Assembly (NCBI RefSeq): GCF_014529535.1
Contig: NW_023503648.1
Coordinates: forward strand, 62,001 to 126,000
Origin: Bradysia coprophila
Lineage: Eukaryota > Arthropoda > Insecta > Diptera > Sciaridae
Direction: 5' to 3'
Length of the DNA stretch: 64,000 nt
Shown: positions 46,898 through 61,497 of the stretch, one piece after another
How positions within the stretch are numbered: the first letter of the stretch is position 1
Layout: each line of letters begins with the position of its first letter
Program-made: the position numbers and the translations under genes
The notes under the pieces: generated by a model
What the model saw: the letters and a program-made list of their open reading frames with translations, nothing else
Database searches by the model: none
What the model was told of the DNA's origin: nothing

Positions 46898-47404
46898 GTG
46901 TAGACTATGGCAAAACCATTGAAAAGTTTTTGATCCCACGATGCATTCACATGTCTCAAATCGAAGCCACATTCCATCAGAGAAATTTTAGGAACACATT
47001 TTTCGCTGAAGACTTAGCTTCTCATAGCTTCAAGAATACCTCGGGTTTCTGATATTTATTTTGATGGTTAACATGTTAATATGAGTGCAGTCGTATGGTC
47101 ATCGATGAACTGGCCTGATTTTCCTAACAGTCTGAGTTACTCAAATTCGAAAGGATTAGTGCGATTGCTCTTAGAGTTTTTGGAAACTGCTGTGTTTTGA
47201 AGGGGATACGCTCACAGACTTGTTTCTCGTTGCAGTTACCTTATTGTGGAATTATAACATCACCTTAACTTCACCCAACTCTCAGCAAAAACAAACTTAC
47301 CTTCAGCTGCTTCACAACCGGATGCTAAATCTCAGGAAAAAGAACAGTTTTTCGTTTCAATTCAAAATTCTCTATTCAGGTGAAAAGACAGATTTTCCGA
47401 AAAT

Positions 47405-48787
<1,383 letters not shown>

Positions 48788-49837
48788 TTACTGAAATGAA
48801 GAAAAGGAAAACTTTGAAATTACGGTGCCACCTTTCGTGTATTGAATGTAAAATGGTTGTTCAGCGTAACGTTTTATTCGATTTGAGGGCAGATTAAGGG
48901 ATAAAAGGTCGCGAAATTCGACTAATAACAAATCGAATTCAAAACTGACCTAAGCCACTGATATGAAGCAATGCATGCACTTCAAGTAATTTTTCCGTCA
49001 TTGTTTACAAGAGTACACAGACGAGGGTCTAAGTGTGTACTCATTCCTTACATTTTTAGTTGCTTAGACTGCGAATGAATAATTTATGTTGGAAACGAGA
49101 CACCGCAATTTTGTTGATGTAAAACGATCAGAAAGAGCTTGGTAGCAATCATTAACACCGAGGTCTTATCATTCTATGGGAAGCGAAACAAAGAAACGCA
49201 AAATGTCCGCCATTTTCTTTATGTAAAATTTCGCCTTGCGAAAATCTAATTATCCACAGCGAACCATTCGAAATTAATTCCAGAAAAATCGTTTAATTAT
49301 TGAGTCTAATGAATCGGTTAAAAATACGGAATTCGAATGGTCAGAGGATCAGTAAGTACTTCGCCACTTCCGTAATTAATTGCGATGAATCACGGGAAAA
49401 CTATTTTGCGGACCAAATTTAATCACGAAAAAATTAGTAATTTGCGGGGTAGCTGGGGCTGATTCACGATTAATTTGTTTCCGTCTTTGCTAACGATGCA
49501 AGAATCTGATGAAATAATTTGCTATAATTTGGAACATTCCAGAAATCACAACGCAGCGAATTGATTATTCGTCTGCCATTTTGTATGAATTTCCATTTTC
49601 CTCTTTTTATCACAAAAAACGATGCATTTGCGGAGCAGTAATTACCTTTTGGTTTGCTTTCGTTAACAATTAAATTGTTGCAAATGTTCACTGAATTTGG
49701 AATTTTTCACTTTAGATTTTCGAAATTTTCTTCAAGAATTTCTTTTTACTTTGATCACACTTGGTTGTGTTAGATTGAGTTGTTTGCTGCTCAAAAGACT
49801 ACTTGATTATAACGAGCCAGCACTCAGCACACACGTC

Positions 49838-49844
49838 CTTTATA
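49838..49844 (-). promoter_or_regulatory. TATA box of polyubiquitin copy 2
   Basis: TATAAAG on the minus strand, in the same context as copy 1, with the TGACGTCA palindrome at 49905-49912 upstream. Confidence 0.65.
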
Positions 49845-50870
49845 GACACTGCTCTCTTTCTGTATACACACAGTTCAGCAATTGATTATCGAAAACAAAA
49901 ACACTGACGTCAGTACTTCATCGTAGTGTGTGTTTGTATGTTCGAATCGTTTTAAATTAGCGGCATTGGCTTAGCTCTCTCACGATCTCATCGATATTCG
50001 AATGAAAGAAAAATATTTTATTTTGAAATTGAGAGGCCTTCACTGCTCTTACACACATGCCACATGCAAATCTTCTAATTAATTTAATTATAGCGAATCG
50101 CTAGATCATTGTGTTGGTTGTGATAATTCTATGGAAAGGTTAACGGATTTTCGGAAACGCTAAAAATAGCAATCTTGTTGTTGTGTACGCTTTTCTTTCT
50201 TAGAAAGTTGAGTCAACTGATGAAATTCGACGAAATTCATTGCACTCAAAGATTGTCTTAAAGAAAAGCTGAAAAATGCGTCGCATGTCGAATCATTCTA
50301 CGCAATAACATTCGACTTGTTTATCGCTGTTGGTGTATTGACGGGCGTGTGTTTGCTGAGCTGGTGTGTGATATTATAACTGATAAGCGTGTGTCCTATC
50401 GTTCGTTTGTCTATGAGAAGTCAAACAATCAATTTTATTGGTAGTCAAAGTACTCTTGTTTTCGAAAGACGTAGAAATTACGCGAATGCACAGGAAATGA
50501 TTGGCCTTTGTGTATGCAACAAAATTAAAATTTTCATTGCAAATTTGCGTACATGCGAGAATATTGTAAGTCTTCACTTCAGTTCTACTCAATCTATTGA
50601 AGGTCGACACTTTAATTTCGGAATGTTCAGTGGAAACTCAGACCTATTATTAGACGCGTGCACTCTACGTATGAAAGTAGTTGGAATAATGTTGCAAAGA
50701 AACAGTATCCATACTCATGCATGCTATTAATGGAACGTTGTTTGTCTACTCGAGAAGAAATCTTACTCGAAAATTCTATTGTTTAGATAATGATTGGCGT
50801 ACAAAAACTGAATTTTTAAGCGAGCCAAAGATACAAAAGAATTCAAACTGAATGAAAGAACAAAGGCTCT

Positions 50871-52270
50871 CTTTAGCCGTGATGTCTTTCATACCTGTCT
50901 GTTACCGATAACGACAACAAAAATAACGACAATCTTTGGGTAATATGATTCTTTACAATGCTGTTAAATAAATTGAAGTAGAAGATTTGAAATCAACCGA
51001 TTAAACATACTCTGATCGATGGAAGTAATAGACACGATAATAACACTGGTGCTTGCGTCTGTAACAGGTTAAAGATGATATTCTGGCCCACTAAATTATA
51101 GCGCTTTTAAAATAATTAAATTTGTTCTTGATATGAAGGACATGAGTGGTTTTCTAAATAGAGCACTGAAACTGGACTGTGTATCAAACCAATTTAGGCA
51201 TGCTAAATGGTTGAGAAAATTTCACACAAAATTGTACTTTATTTGACAGCTGTCACCACGATCACTCATGTTTGCAGTGCGGAGAAACATAAAAATTAGG
51301 AAAATATGCAGTTCAAAGACGTTGAAAGACCAATTATAATATCTAGAGATATACGTCAGAAGCTTTCAAGAAAAAACAATCGTTGCTCTTCTGACTCCGG
51401 GCTAGCCATCTGTTCTACTACGCTCTACTGTGTATGTGCATAAGAGCCAATTTGTTATGATCAAGTCGAGTCTAGGTATTTTCACCTCTCTAAAAGATCG
51501 TCGACCGAATGGAACGGTAACGTGTGACTGTTTACTTCTTTTTTAATATTACATTGCGATTACGTGTGAAGATCTAACTAAAAATCGGAATCATGAAAGT
51601 TTTTTTCAGTTTTGTTTCTTCGCATTCATTGTTCTTCTTCATAACTGATAAATCGAATGTAATACCTAAGTGATCCCAAGAACAATGAATGCTAATGATT
51701 TAGAATCAACTTACATTTTACGTTTGAGCACAGCACTTCAAGTAAGAGCTCATGCTTGAAGTGCGTTGGTTTAAGGCATCAAAACCCCTTATGTTATTCC
51801 AAAAACAAAACAATGTCTTACGAGACGTACAAATCTGATACAGATAAGTCAACCGAAGTGAGAAAATTTGGTTGTTCCAACTTTGAAAACGAACCAAATT
51901 TCGCGCCTTGTAAGCTCTACGAAATTTTCGAAAAATGTGAACTTTCGTATTAGCGCGGTTTCGGCTACGATTTTTTTTTGTTAACTTTTGTTGGATTTGG
52001 CGTACTCAGCTGATAAGACAGTTTACAAGATTTGAAAACAAAACAAAAACGGAGCGATTGAAAATGAAAACAAACTCACATCGTTCGCAAATCAAAAGTG
52101 AAATTTTCTGTGAAAATTTGGATTAATCCAAGTGGAATCGATCGAATTGTGTGAGAAATGACAAACCGTAAGATAAGTTTGTGCTGTGCGCTCGCAGTGA
52201 ATTGGTAGCTGCGTAAATAAAATGAAGTGATGGCATCGTCACAGGTGATTTTGTTCTTATTATGTGCATC
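50871..52270. other. Stretch without recognised gene
   Basis: AT-rich sequence. A small hairpin CACTTCAAG...CTTGAAGTG lies near 51735-51765. The frame at 51756-51953 has no family signature. Confidence 0.4.
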
Positions 52271-52390
52271 GGTGTTAAGGAATCTCGCGCCGCGTCATTC
52301 ACAATAATTCACAAAGTGACATCTTCCTTATACAAAATGTGTCAAAATGTGAATTATTGTGAATGACGCGGCGCGAGATTCCTAGCAACC
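52271..52390. mobile_element. 120-bp MITE, GGTGTTAAGG...CCTAGCAACC (copy 2)
   Basis: The same length and nearly the same sequence as 44943-45062; I see three differences. The target duplication is TGTGCATC (52263-52270 and 52391-52398). Confidence 0.93.
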
Positions 52391-52797
52391 TGTGCATCAA
52401 CGCTCCTGCTGGTGTGTTGAATTGTTCAACAGTGTTATGATTTTATATCCAAAATAATGAAAAAGCATATCATACAGGACATCCTCCTCATCAAAAGCTG
52501 TTGGTAACACAATGTTTGTGGTAAGTGTCGCATTTTATTACTAGTTTTGATCTCGATTGCCGGATTTTCAACTCTTTTCATCACAGAATTCGAGGAGACA
52601 TTTTCAAGAAATGCATGCTTTGATAGCATTGCTATCATCTGTTACATCCCTGCTAAAAATAATGAATTAACAGATTTGACGATCTCTTGAAAATACTTAG
52701 ATCGACTGAAGTAGTATCATCCTCAAAAAAGGGACACACCATTCTTACAAATGACTTTCCGATTACTACTGCACAATGGACATAGATTGGTCCACGG

Positions 52798-53690
52798 TGA
52801 GGTTGAACAAAACTTAAATAGAGTCGCGACACCACCTCTGATTATTCTTCATGTTCTTATTGAGTGACTCGAGCAGTTCTCGGATCCATCCAGCCGTTTC
52901 GGAGAACCAGCACGACCGGCACTCATGGCTGTGCGACACCGACGAGTCAATTTTAATACAGATTGTTATCGCAACGGATTGAGGGACTAACTAATTCTAA
53001 GCTAATTCGTGTTTAAATGGCTCCCCTCGACAACTTGACCATACGTAGCTACAGCCAGATAGAGTCGAAAATTCGACATTTTTAAATAATGATATGTCCA
53101 AGATGAAGAGAGTTTGAAACTCTTTGAATGGAGATATTGGTAGAGGATTCCATGCTCTATTAAGCGCCGAGAATGGATTTTACATTTGTCTGAATTGTAC
53201 AATATTTGAAAAAGTTTATTTTCACCATCCCGGCGAACCTTGAACTTCTCTGGAATGTACGAGTAGACCCTTCGTGCAACAAAACACGGCCTGATCAGCC
53301 TGTAGTCTAAGCGTTGTAACGATACCAAACTTGCCATACCAGCCTCACAACAAGTATCGTTACGACATTTTGTTTGCAAAAAGGTCACTCTACGAGAAAA
53401 TTTTCAATTTACTTCTATCTTCAAGTGCCCATTTCTTTGGGATGAGTGGTTTACGTTATTTGAAACATTTCTTACAATGATTACGTGTATCTGGAGTCGG
53501 TTAAAGCTGATTTCGCTAGCCGTTAGAGGAAATTTACCCCAAAAATATGTGGAAATCAGCTTTAACCAACTCAAATTAACTCGTCGGTCCCACACGGCCA
53601 TGAGTGCCGGTTCTCCGAAACGGCTGGATAGATCCGCGAACTGATGTGGTTCCTTGTAGTTCCTCTATTTAAGTTTTGTTCAACCCCACA
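52798..53690. mobile_element. ~0.9-kb element with ~140-bp inverted arms
   Basis: The left arm (TGAGGTTGAACAAAACTTAA ... GAGAACCAGCACGACCGGCA) is matched by the complementary right arm (53575-53690), although the arms have diverged. Between them are a minus-strand frame of 128 residues (53002-53388) containing RLIRPCFVARRVYSYIPEKF, and a second hairpin around GTTAAAGCTGATTTC (about 53500-53572). The frame is protein-like but unrecognised. The element might be an old DNA transposon with a captured or relic coding piece. Confidence 0.6.
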
Positions 53691-56600
53691 ATGGGTCATT
53701 CTAGTGAAAATCATCAGCTAAATTTTTGAGCAAGGCACTCGTAGCTATTCGGCCGATTCGGAGTTTTTAAGGTCAGTTCCGACTTGTACTCAGAATCGCA
53801 TGGCCACATCTTTTTTTTTTCGTTTTATCAGTGCTAGCACCGCACTTCTCCCAGCATGAACACTGAGTTGACATTTTTCTCCATTTGACCAAAAATGTGC
53901 CATCATGGTTTCATGGTTAAAGATCGATTTATAGAATGTGTAGGCCTTAAACTGACATTTAAGTGGCTTTAGTGATACCTGTCACGACCAGGAGTTTGTG
54001 ACTAACCTTTTAACAGCATCGCTGATTGGAGTGAAACGATTCGTTTGGTTCATAAATTCGTTACTTGTTTCTCAAATCAACTGAGAGCTTTAAAATGTCC
54101 GGTAATGTCATTGACAAAAGTAAATGACTTTCGCTATTTTGCATATGGCAACGATCAATAGATAAAAGGGACCGTTCACAGAATCTTTCGTCAATTTTTT
54201 TTGTGTATTTTTTAACTCATACAACGAAAACAAGTCATCTATCTTTACAAAAGAAACGCAGTGTCTGCTGTGATTTGATCAGCCCCCGAATATTTTCTAT
54301 TTCCATGCTAAGAGCAGTGCTATGGTGCAAGCAAAGAGTTAAAAAAAGTGTCTTTCTGCAATGTAAGGGTCGTCGTATTACCCACACGCCTGTTACTGTG
54401 ATAGTTAGCATGACAAAAATGAGCAGTAAGTTTCACGGTCAAGAGTTCTGTTCAAGTCGAGTCAGTATCGAAGACAAATGCCTCTGTGTGACAGAACGTT
54501 TATTTACACTTTAACGCATTGTGTGTGAAAAAAAGTCATCGTACGAATGTTAGCGATTCGGTTTGACATGGCTGTAAGTCACATATTTTGTTTAAAACAT
54601 TTGGCTGTTAGAATTTAATCGAAAGAAGTAAAAACAAAATTCGCGTCACCCTTGCCGTTTGTAAAAGAGCAATCGATGCTGAAGAAATTATGATTTTTAG
54701 AGTTTCTTGGAAATGTTTTCAAAATCTTTCGACATGCTTGAAAGTGAAAGTTTCATATCAAGGACAAACCTTTTTTATCAAATTTATCTAATTTATCAAA
54801 GTTAGATTGAATTTTATATGATAATTCCTTCCGATCCTCTATCTAGCACCTAGCACCGAAGCTTACAGGCTAGATAGAGCATTGGTCCTTCTGTTTACTT
54901 TGTTGCATTTTTATTAACTTTGGCCAAGTTTTGACGCCCTCGACAAAAAGCTGTTGGTAATGCAGATTTTCATTAAAACAAAATTCGCTCAATTATTCCG
55001 CGTCCTTAAAATATGTAATTTTGTGTCCCTCAGATTGCTTTGCTCTAGGCAAGTGTCAGGATTGTCCTTGTGGAGTGACGGCACTTCCCTTACACCACCA
55101 TCTTCTTCAAGATTCAGAAAGAATTTAATCATTTACTACTTTGTGCATGAAGCTCCACCGCTTCTTTATTTTCATCGTTTCATTGATGAACATCGATTAA
55201 TAGATGCGACGCTATTAATATGTACTAAACGCATTAACACTAACAGAAACCGAAAGACTCATAAATTTTTGAATTTGTCATCGTGACGAGATAATTATTT
55301 CAAATTTAAAAATGAATTAGGAATTAATCGAGCTGCTCCCGAAATGTGCAACACACTCGTTGACACATTCATTATAAATGGAAAATCATCATCAAACACA
55401 CACAAATCTTGGAATTAGTCGTTCCATCAGATCGTTTCATCTATTCTACCAGTTTTATCGTATATATTATGCCACTCACTGCCCATATCAAAATGAAAAA
55501 TGTTTTTATTCAATCAGAAAATCAAACAAACACCAGCACAGCTCGCTTAATTGCTTCGTTCGAAACACATCATTTATGTTGTGGGAGTTGGTCGTTTAAA
55601 TCTCTAAAACATAAAATTGACATTCCAACATCGGATGTACATAAAAATGTGTTTTGTTCTAGAGACGAACGACATAATCGAAATTTTGTTTTTTTAATTT
55701 AAATAAAAATGAATCTCTTACGGTTATGTCGAACAGTCATTCGTAAAATCCACTCAAGTATTTTAATTCTCTTAAATAGGTCGTCATGGTAGTGCACTAA
55801 CCCTACACTGAAAATTATTTCATCGGAAATTTAGTGCACTCGATCATAATGTCGCTGATGATTTAAGAGAATGGAAGATGCTTTAAAGAAAGTCTGCAAT
55901 GAGCGACTATTCACAATTTGGCGCATGCCATTACTGTCATTAGTGTGTCTTTTCTTTGGACGCACCCTCTAATCGAACCTAAAATTTAGGTCCATTTGGA
56001 AAGGGACAATTTTGAAGTTTTTGTTTAGCTGTATGCAGCGCAGACTTGCACACACTCTATACATAACGAAATGGGCATGAACGAAAATTCATTAGAAGTT
56101 TATACAGGTTATGGCCCGATGTTCTGAACAAATTATTCTACAGTTTTGCCTGAGAGGCCCTTCCTTGTAAGTATTTTCCCCAAGTGTAAATGAATGTCAA
56201 CTTATCAAAAGCATTTTAATATTCATCCTCTCATCTGTGCATCAACACATTTACCAGAAATCCATTCTCAATTATATTCGCCGAGTCTACAGACCATATA
56301 TAAAATCTCAACGGGGAAATTAACGTTCGTATGAACATGAAGATACAAAAAAGAATAGAAATTCCTCACTGACACACATTTCGCTGATTATGCTGAATAA
56401 CATTTATGTTTTGTTTTCATCGAAAAGCTTAGATGTTTTAATAGGAACAGCATGTTACATTTGAGTTGATTCTCTGTATACCTATACATCACCTATATAT
56501 GCTAAGCCACAACCAACGAACAATAAATAAATTTATTCACGAATGCGGTTGAGTGCAGAAAAAGAAATGGAAGTCGAAACAATTTCCATTATTGTGCTCT

Positions 56601-57261
56601 CCATCTATTCAAATTCGTCGTGATAATCGCAATCAAATGGTTAGTACACCGAGAAAAATGCAGACAAATTCAGGCAACAATCAGGTTCTCTAAAACCAGT
56701 CATTAAGTCAATGATTATTATATGGATGATAAGATAGCATAAGATGAACAGGAAAGGTGATACTTTTGAAGTACCTAAGCCACAATAGACCTGTTGAGCA
56801 TACCCATATTTTATAGAGAGCTTTTACAATTGTATGAATTGATCTATTAGAACATAGGTGTCGCTAGTAGTTCATAGTTTAGAATCACGATTGTGAGGTA
56901 TGTGGACTGTTTTTAGCATCTTCGCTTTTCTTATAGACCTATTACTAGTGACTAGTGTTAACTAACAGCAGAGAATGATCATTTACGATTGGGAAAAGCC
57001 CTATGAACATAAGACATTCGACCACTGTTTCGATATAGAGAAAGTCTAAATACGTCTTTCGACGTTTTGCATATAATTCAGTTCAGAAATACCATTTCTC
57101 ATCAGGCCATGACGACAGTGGTGCTCGATACAATGCTCCAAGAATACTATACCGATTTGCACACGAACAAGTCTAGCGAATCATAGTCGAAATGAAATTT
57201 CAACTCATCACCAAATTTGCTAACTCGTGGCCAGTCCGCGGTTTCTTTATTAATGATTAAC
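53691..57261. other. Gene-poor stretch
   Basis: About 3.6 kb with several open frames of 70-110 codons (54203-54514, 54954-55286, 55378-55702). None carries a recognisable domain, and their AT-rich, Ser/His/Phe-heavy composition is what chance frames look like here. No clear repeats are visible. Confidence 0.4.
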
Positions 57262-57330
57262 TATGGAGTCGAACCCGTGACATTTATTACGTGAGTCCGA
57301 CGCTCTACAGATTGAGCTATCTGGATGTCT
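57262..57330 (-). pseudogene. tRNA-derived sequence (pseudogene or SINE head)
   Basis: The minus strand shows a D-arm with box A (TAGCTCAATCTGTAGAGC) and, about 30 bases on, a perfect box B (GGTTCGACTCC), the internal RNA polymerase III promoter. The anticodon arm, T-stem and acceptor stem do not pair properly, so it is not a working tRNA. No clear tail or target duplication is seen. Confidence 0.7.
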
Positions 57331-58392
57331 ATGGATGTTATTAATACATACATAGGATGCTCACGAAGTTTAGTATAAATTGTGTAGGGCTTGGTCGCAG
57401 CTCTGCCTCTAGCAAGAACATAGAAAATATTCGGAGGCTGATGAAAACACTGCGTTTTTTTTGTGTGTAAAGATAGCTCTTATCACTCCCAATTGGACAA
57501 TTGTCAATTCAGTGTTCGTGCTAAGCAGTGCTGTGGTTTGGCAAAAGCGGTGCCATTAAGGAAAAATTTTCAGGAACGGGTAAATTAGCATGTTGTGCCA
57601 AAACAACACTCTTTTTAACTCGCACACGATTTTTCGATCCCAGAATTTAGTAGAAGGAGGTGAGTTGAAAGGTGCGTTGTTTTGGTACTGTGTGCCGAAT
57701 TTCCCGACACCCGACACCGAATTACTGTCGTTGATTCGATTTTTAAGTAAATTTTATGCGCACAATTCTGCTAGACCGAATGATGCAATTTTATTCAAAA
57801 GTCTTTGTGAGAAAGATGAACTAAGCTAAACAGCATTTCAATCCTCCACTACATGAAGTCCCGACCGATGCCGATATTATGCATGAACTTTTGCATACCG
57901 AGCCAGGAAACGGTGCTCCATTATTTAAAGTGCACGTCTCACCTACGAAATGGATGACTCGAATCAACGTAAAATTGGATTTTTAATTAAGGGTGACGTA
58001 CCAGAAACACAGTTAAGAGCAGCACACAAGCATAACATCAAAATATAAAAACAAACCAATTTCGTATTGGAATTCATGTTCGCGCAACGATTGTTTCTTC
58101 ACAACCTTTATTTTTCGTCCAACGACTGAACTCTAGTCACTCTAAACAATGTCAATGATCGAAATGAGACAATCAGCCAATTTATAGTGCCAATGAAGTG
58201 CATGGGATAACAAGTAAAGCAAGTGATTCAATTAACATGTCCGATAACGATTCATTCCATCATAACCGCAGAATAAACCTGTATCCCCTGAATTATGCAA
58301 CAAGACACTTACGATATCAGTGAAACAATTAGTGTCCGTACCAGTTCAAACTGATAAGATTTAAAGCTATTAACACAGGGCGAATAGCAATA
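57331..58392. other. Stretch without recognised gene
   Basis: AT-rich sequence. The plus-strand frame at 57590-57829 (79 codons) has no known motif. Confidence 0.35.
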
Positions 58393-58465
58393 GCTAAACA
58401 GCCTCAATTCAAACAAACACACACACGCCACGTGTGTGTGTTTGTTTGAATTGAGGCTGTTTAGC
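58393..58465. repeat. Perfect hairpin: 35-bp arms, 3-base loop
   Basis: 58393-58427 and 58431-58465 are exact reverse complements separated by CCA. The arms hold GCTAAACAGCCTCAATTC and an (AC)n/(GT)n core. The lack of any mismatch suggests a recent origin or selection. Confidence 0.95.
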
Positions 58466-59848
58466 AACAGCATTACCAGAAGACTATTGGCACAGTGTGC
58501 GAATGGCCAAAAGGTCTGTAAAGAGCCTATTTGCACATTGCGAAGTTAAGATTTTTATATCAGTTATTTCCGGGTGCTCATGAAGTTTAACATTGACCAC
58601 GAAAATGAAATTTAAATCAATAATTCAAACGATCCAACTTACATCGGAAAACTGTCAATCAAGGGACCTCACCCACCCTAATAGTAGGACCTAGTATTGT
58701 GGACAATAGATTCATAGAAACAGGAGGCAAATAGTAACCATTGGTATTTATGTAGGACCGGGGAGGAACAGTGTCTTTTCAGCTTTCCACATTCGGTTTC
58801 GTCCATTGGCATGCATATGCCTCATATGACAGACTTCCAAGAAGAGGGTTCGAATCTTGTGTTGTTTTCTTTTTCATCGGAGCCGCGTGTTACAGTGGAC
58901 GTCATTTAAATTTAGATGGGAATTGGCTTCAGCTGTCTTTAAGCTGGTCCACTCACACAAAGAAAATTACTTATACTTGTTTATACGGGTGGAATAGTTG
59001 CACGCACGCGCGTGGTAATGGTAAACCAGCATAAAGACGTATAAGCAGTTTTGTTTGTATGACTGACCAGCTGAAAATTGGCTGAAGCAAATTCATGCCA
59101 AAATTTCACTGACGTCCACTGTATACGTCTGACATGTAAAACTCATTGTCTTTCTCTCAGTGTACCGAACAATCTCTGACACGGCCAATATTATGCTATG
59201 AATTTTAATGTAACCTTCTTTTGCCATAAAATCTTGTGAGTATGTTGTGATGCATACAGCACAACGCAGAACCATATGGGAAAACATAATCGTGTTGTTT
59301 TGCTTTAAAAGACGTTTTCACGGCTAGAGGTAATGGGCATGTGTGTAGTAATATGTATCTGTTCGTATATTTAGTTAAATACTGGTAGTTATATACAGTC
59401 CTACACGTTCAACGTGTGTAAATGTTTTGATGATCTGCTAAACTATTTTTATATTAAACTTTAGGTTTTGGTAAAGGTGTGTCAATGTCAATAGGTATAT
59501 GAATGTGTACACAAATAAAAACCGACTGGCTCCGAATCACTCTATTAAGATCAATCGAATAATGAAATTGGAGGGAAAAGAGTTGATGAATTGAGGTAAA
59601 TTTTGTGTATTCAATGGTAGAAAGTAGAGAGATTTTGAATGGAGACAGTTCTGTCGGTAACATCAGTCTGTGTACATTTATTGGCACGTTTTATGAGGAT
59701 CATTTTGTGGGATAAAATGGTATATGCAACAATCTGAGCAACATTTCTGAGTCGGCATTTTTTTGGGCAACTTTTAGCTGATAGAGCTATCTTCTTCTGA
59801 CTAATACTTTTGAAACAATTTTTTTTGGAGTCACATACGTAAGGGGGG
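58466..59848. other. Stretch without recognised gene
   Basis: No domain-bearing frame. A GGGTTCGAATC word near 58849-58859 resembles a box B but lacks a good box A partner. Confidence 0.35.
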
Positions 59849-60146
59849 ATCATGTCCGGAGCGATAGCGGAGGACTTGACTCAGTCTAACTTCCAAAAAA
59901 AGAACGAAGAAAATTTTTTGAGACGCGGCAACTATATATAGCCGAACATTTCAGTTTCTACCCTTTGGTTTATATCACCACAAAACATATTCTCGCTTCA
60001 AATACGAGCAAAACGAGCTATCACTCGACTATGTAGGTTTAAAATTGCCGGAGATACATCGTTTTGAAATTGGTCACTTTTCATACAAAATACACCAAAT
60101 TGACTTTTCCCAAACAATCAAAATCTTTCAACTTACTCTGTATGTT

Positions 60147-60192
<46 letters not shown>

Positions 60193-61497
60193 GACGGACG
60201 ATCTCGGAAACTAGTCAGCCAATCTCCATGAAATTTTGCAGGAACCTCAGGGTGGGTATAAAAATGAAATTGTGATACGCCATTACCCTAGGAAAAAGAA
60301 TTTTGTTTTGTTGGCCTCGAAGTGGTTTCTGAGTGTGGTTTTCGAGGGTCGGGAACGCGTTTTCGGCTGTAGCTTAGCTGTATTGAAACCTACAGAGGCG
60401 TGCGACCCATCAAATGAAAGGTATTCGTAACACGATTCGAACAAAAAAAAAATTAAAAAATCGGGGCAGATTCGTTTGAGCTAGAGTGATTAGAGTGACC
60501 AAATTTTGAACTACTCGAGCGTAGGATGAAACGACTAATATTTTTGCGATTATGAGAGATAGAGAGTTACTTTCTTCGGCAAAGTCTCAGAGTTTTACGA
60601 GTAGAACAGAGGGGCATATGTGAAAAATGTCGAAAGTTGGAAATGGGTGGGTCAATTGGGGCTTTAGAGATGTTTCTTGAATGGTGGCAGATAGAGAATT
60701 ACTTTCTTCGTCAAATTTTCGAATCTCGTCCGATTTTCGATTTTCGTCAAATTTTCGATTTTCGTCAAATTTTCGAATTTCGTCAAATTTTCGATTTTCG
60801 TCAAATTTTCGATTTTCGTCAAATTTTCGATTTTCGTCAAATTTTCGATTTTCGTCCAATTTTCGAATTTCATCAAATTTTCGATTTTCGTCAAATTTTC
60901 AAATTTCGCCAAATTTCCGAATTTCTGTTATAAACTGTTATAAAAAGCAGTGTTCTAAAACTTCTAAAACGACTGATATCCCAACAAAAATCTCTTAGAG
61001 AAAAGTGTGACGCAGTCTTTAAAGTACAATTTCTAAAATGAATGATATCGCTAGAGTTGACGCTTTCAGCTTCGTTACGCAAAAATTAAATTTTACACCC
61101 AATTTTAGTTCAAACAAGCTGGCTTAGTTTTTCTCATCATCTGCCAAATAATTTTTACCAAAAAAAAATTTGACTGGAAACAACCAAAAATTTACCAAAA
61201 AAATATGCGTCGCAAAGTGGCAAATCTTCAGGAACAGACCAGCAAGAAAATTTATCTGCCACATGCGACGCAGATTTTTTTGGTAAAATTTTGGTTGTTT
61301 TCAGTCAAATTTTTTTTGGTAAAAATTATTGGCATATGATGAGAAAAACTAAGCCGGCTTGTTTGAACTAAAATTGGGTGTAAAATTTAATTTTTGCGTA
61401 ACGAAGCTGAAAGCGTCAACTCTAGCGATATCATTTATTTTAGAAAGTGTACTTCAAAGACTGCGTCACACTTTTCTCGAAGAGATTTTTGTTGGGA
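59849..61497 (-). mobile_element. Composite repeat, inverted copy 2
   Basis: The reverse-orientation counterpart of 5185-6936. It has the ATCATGTCCGGAGCG end, a (CTAT)n microsatellite of about 13 units at 60138-60193, the shared CTACAGAGGCGTGCGACCC segment, the 18-bp minisatellite (about 60710-60930), and the foldback at 60979-61497. Part order and sequence agree with copy 1, apart from the uninterrupted microsatellite here and the interrupted one there. Confidence 0.8.

Noticed and set aside
54203..55702. Cluster of 70-110-codon frames as new genes
   Set aside because: No domain, no splice-supported structure and composition typical of AT-rich chance frames. Without expression data I cannot support them.
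58820..58875. Second tRNA-like sequence near GGGTTCGAATC
   Set aside because: A box B-like word is present, but the upstream box A match is poor and no cloverleaf can be drawn.
60587..60998. Overlapping charged (KFDENRKFDEN) and Phe/Ser-rich frames
   Set aside because: Produced by the 18-bp minisatellite on both strands.
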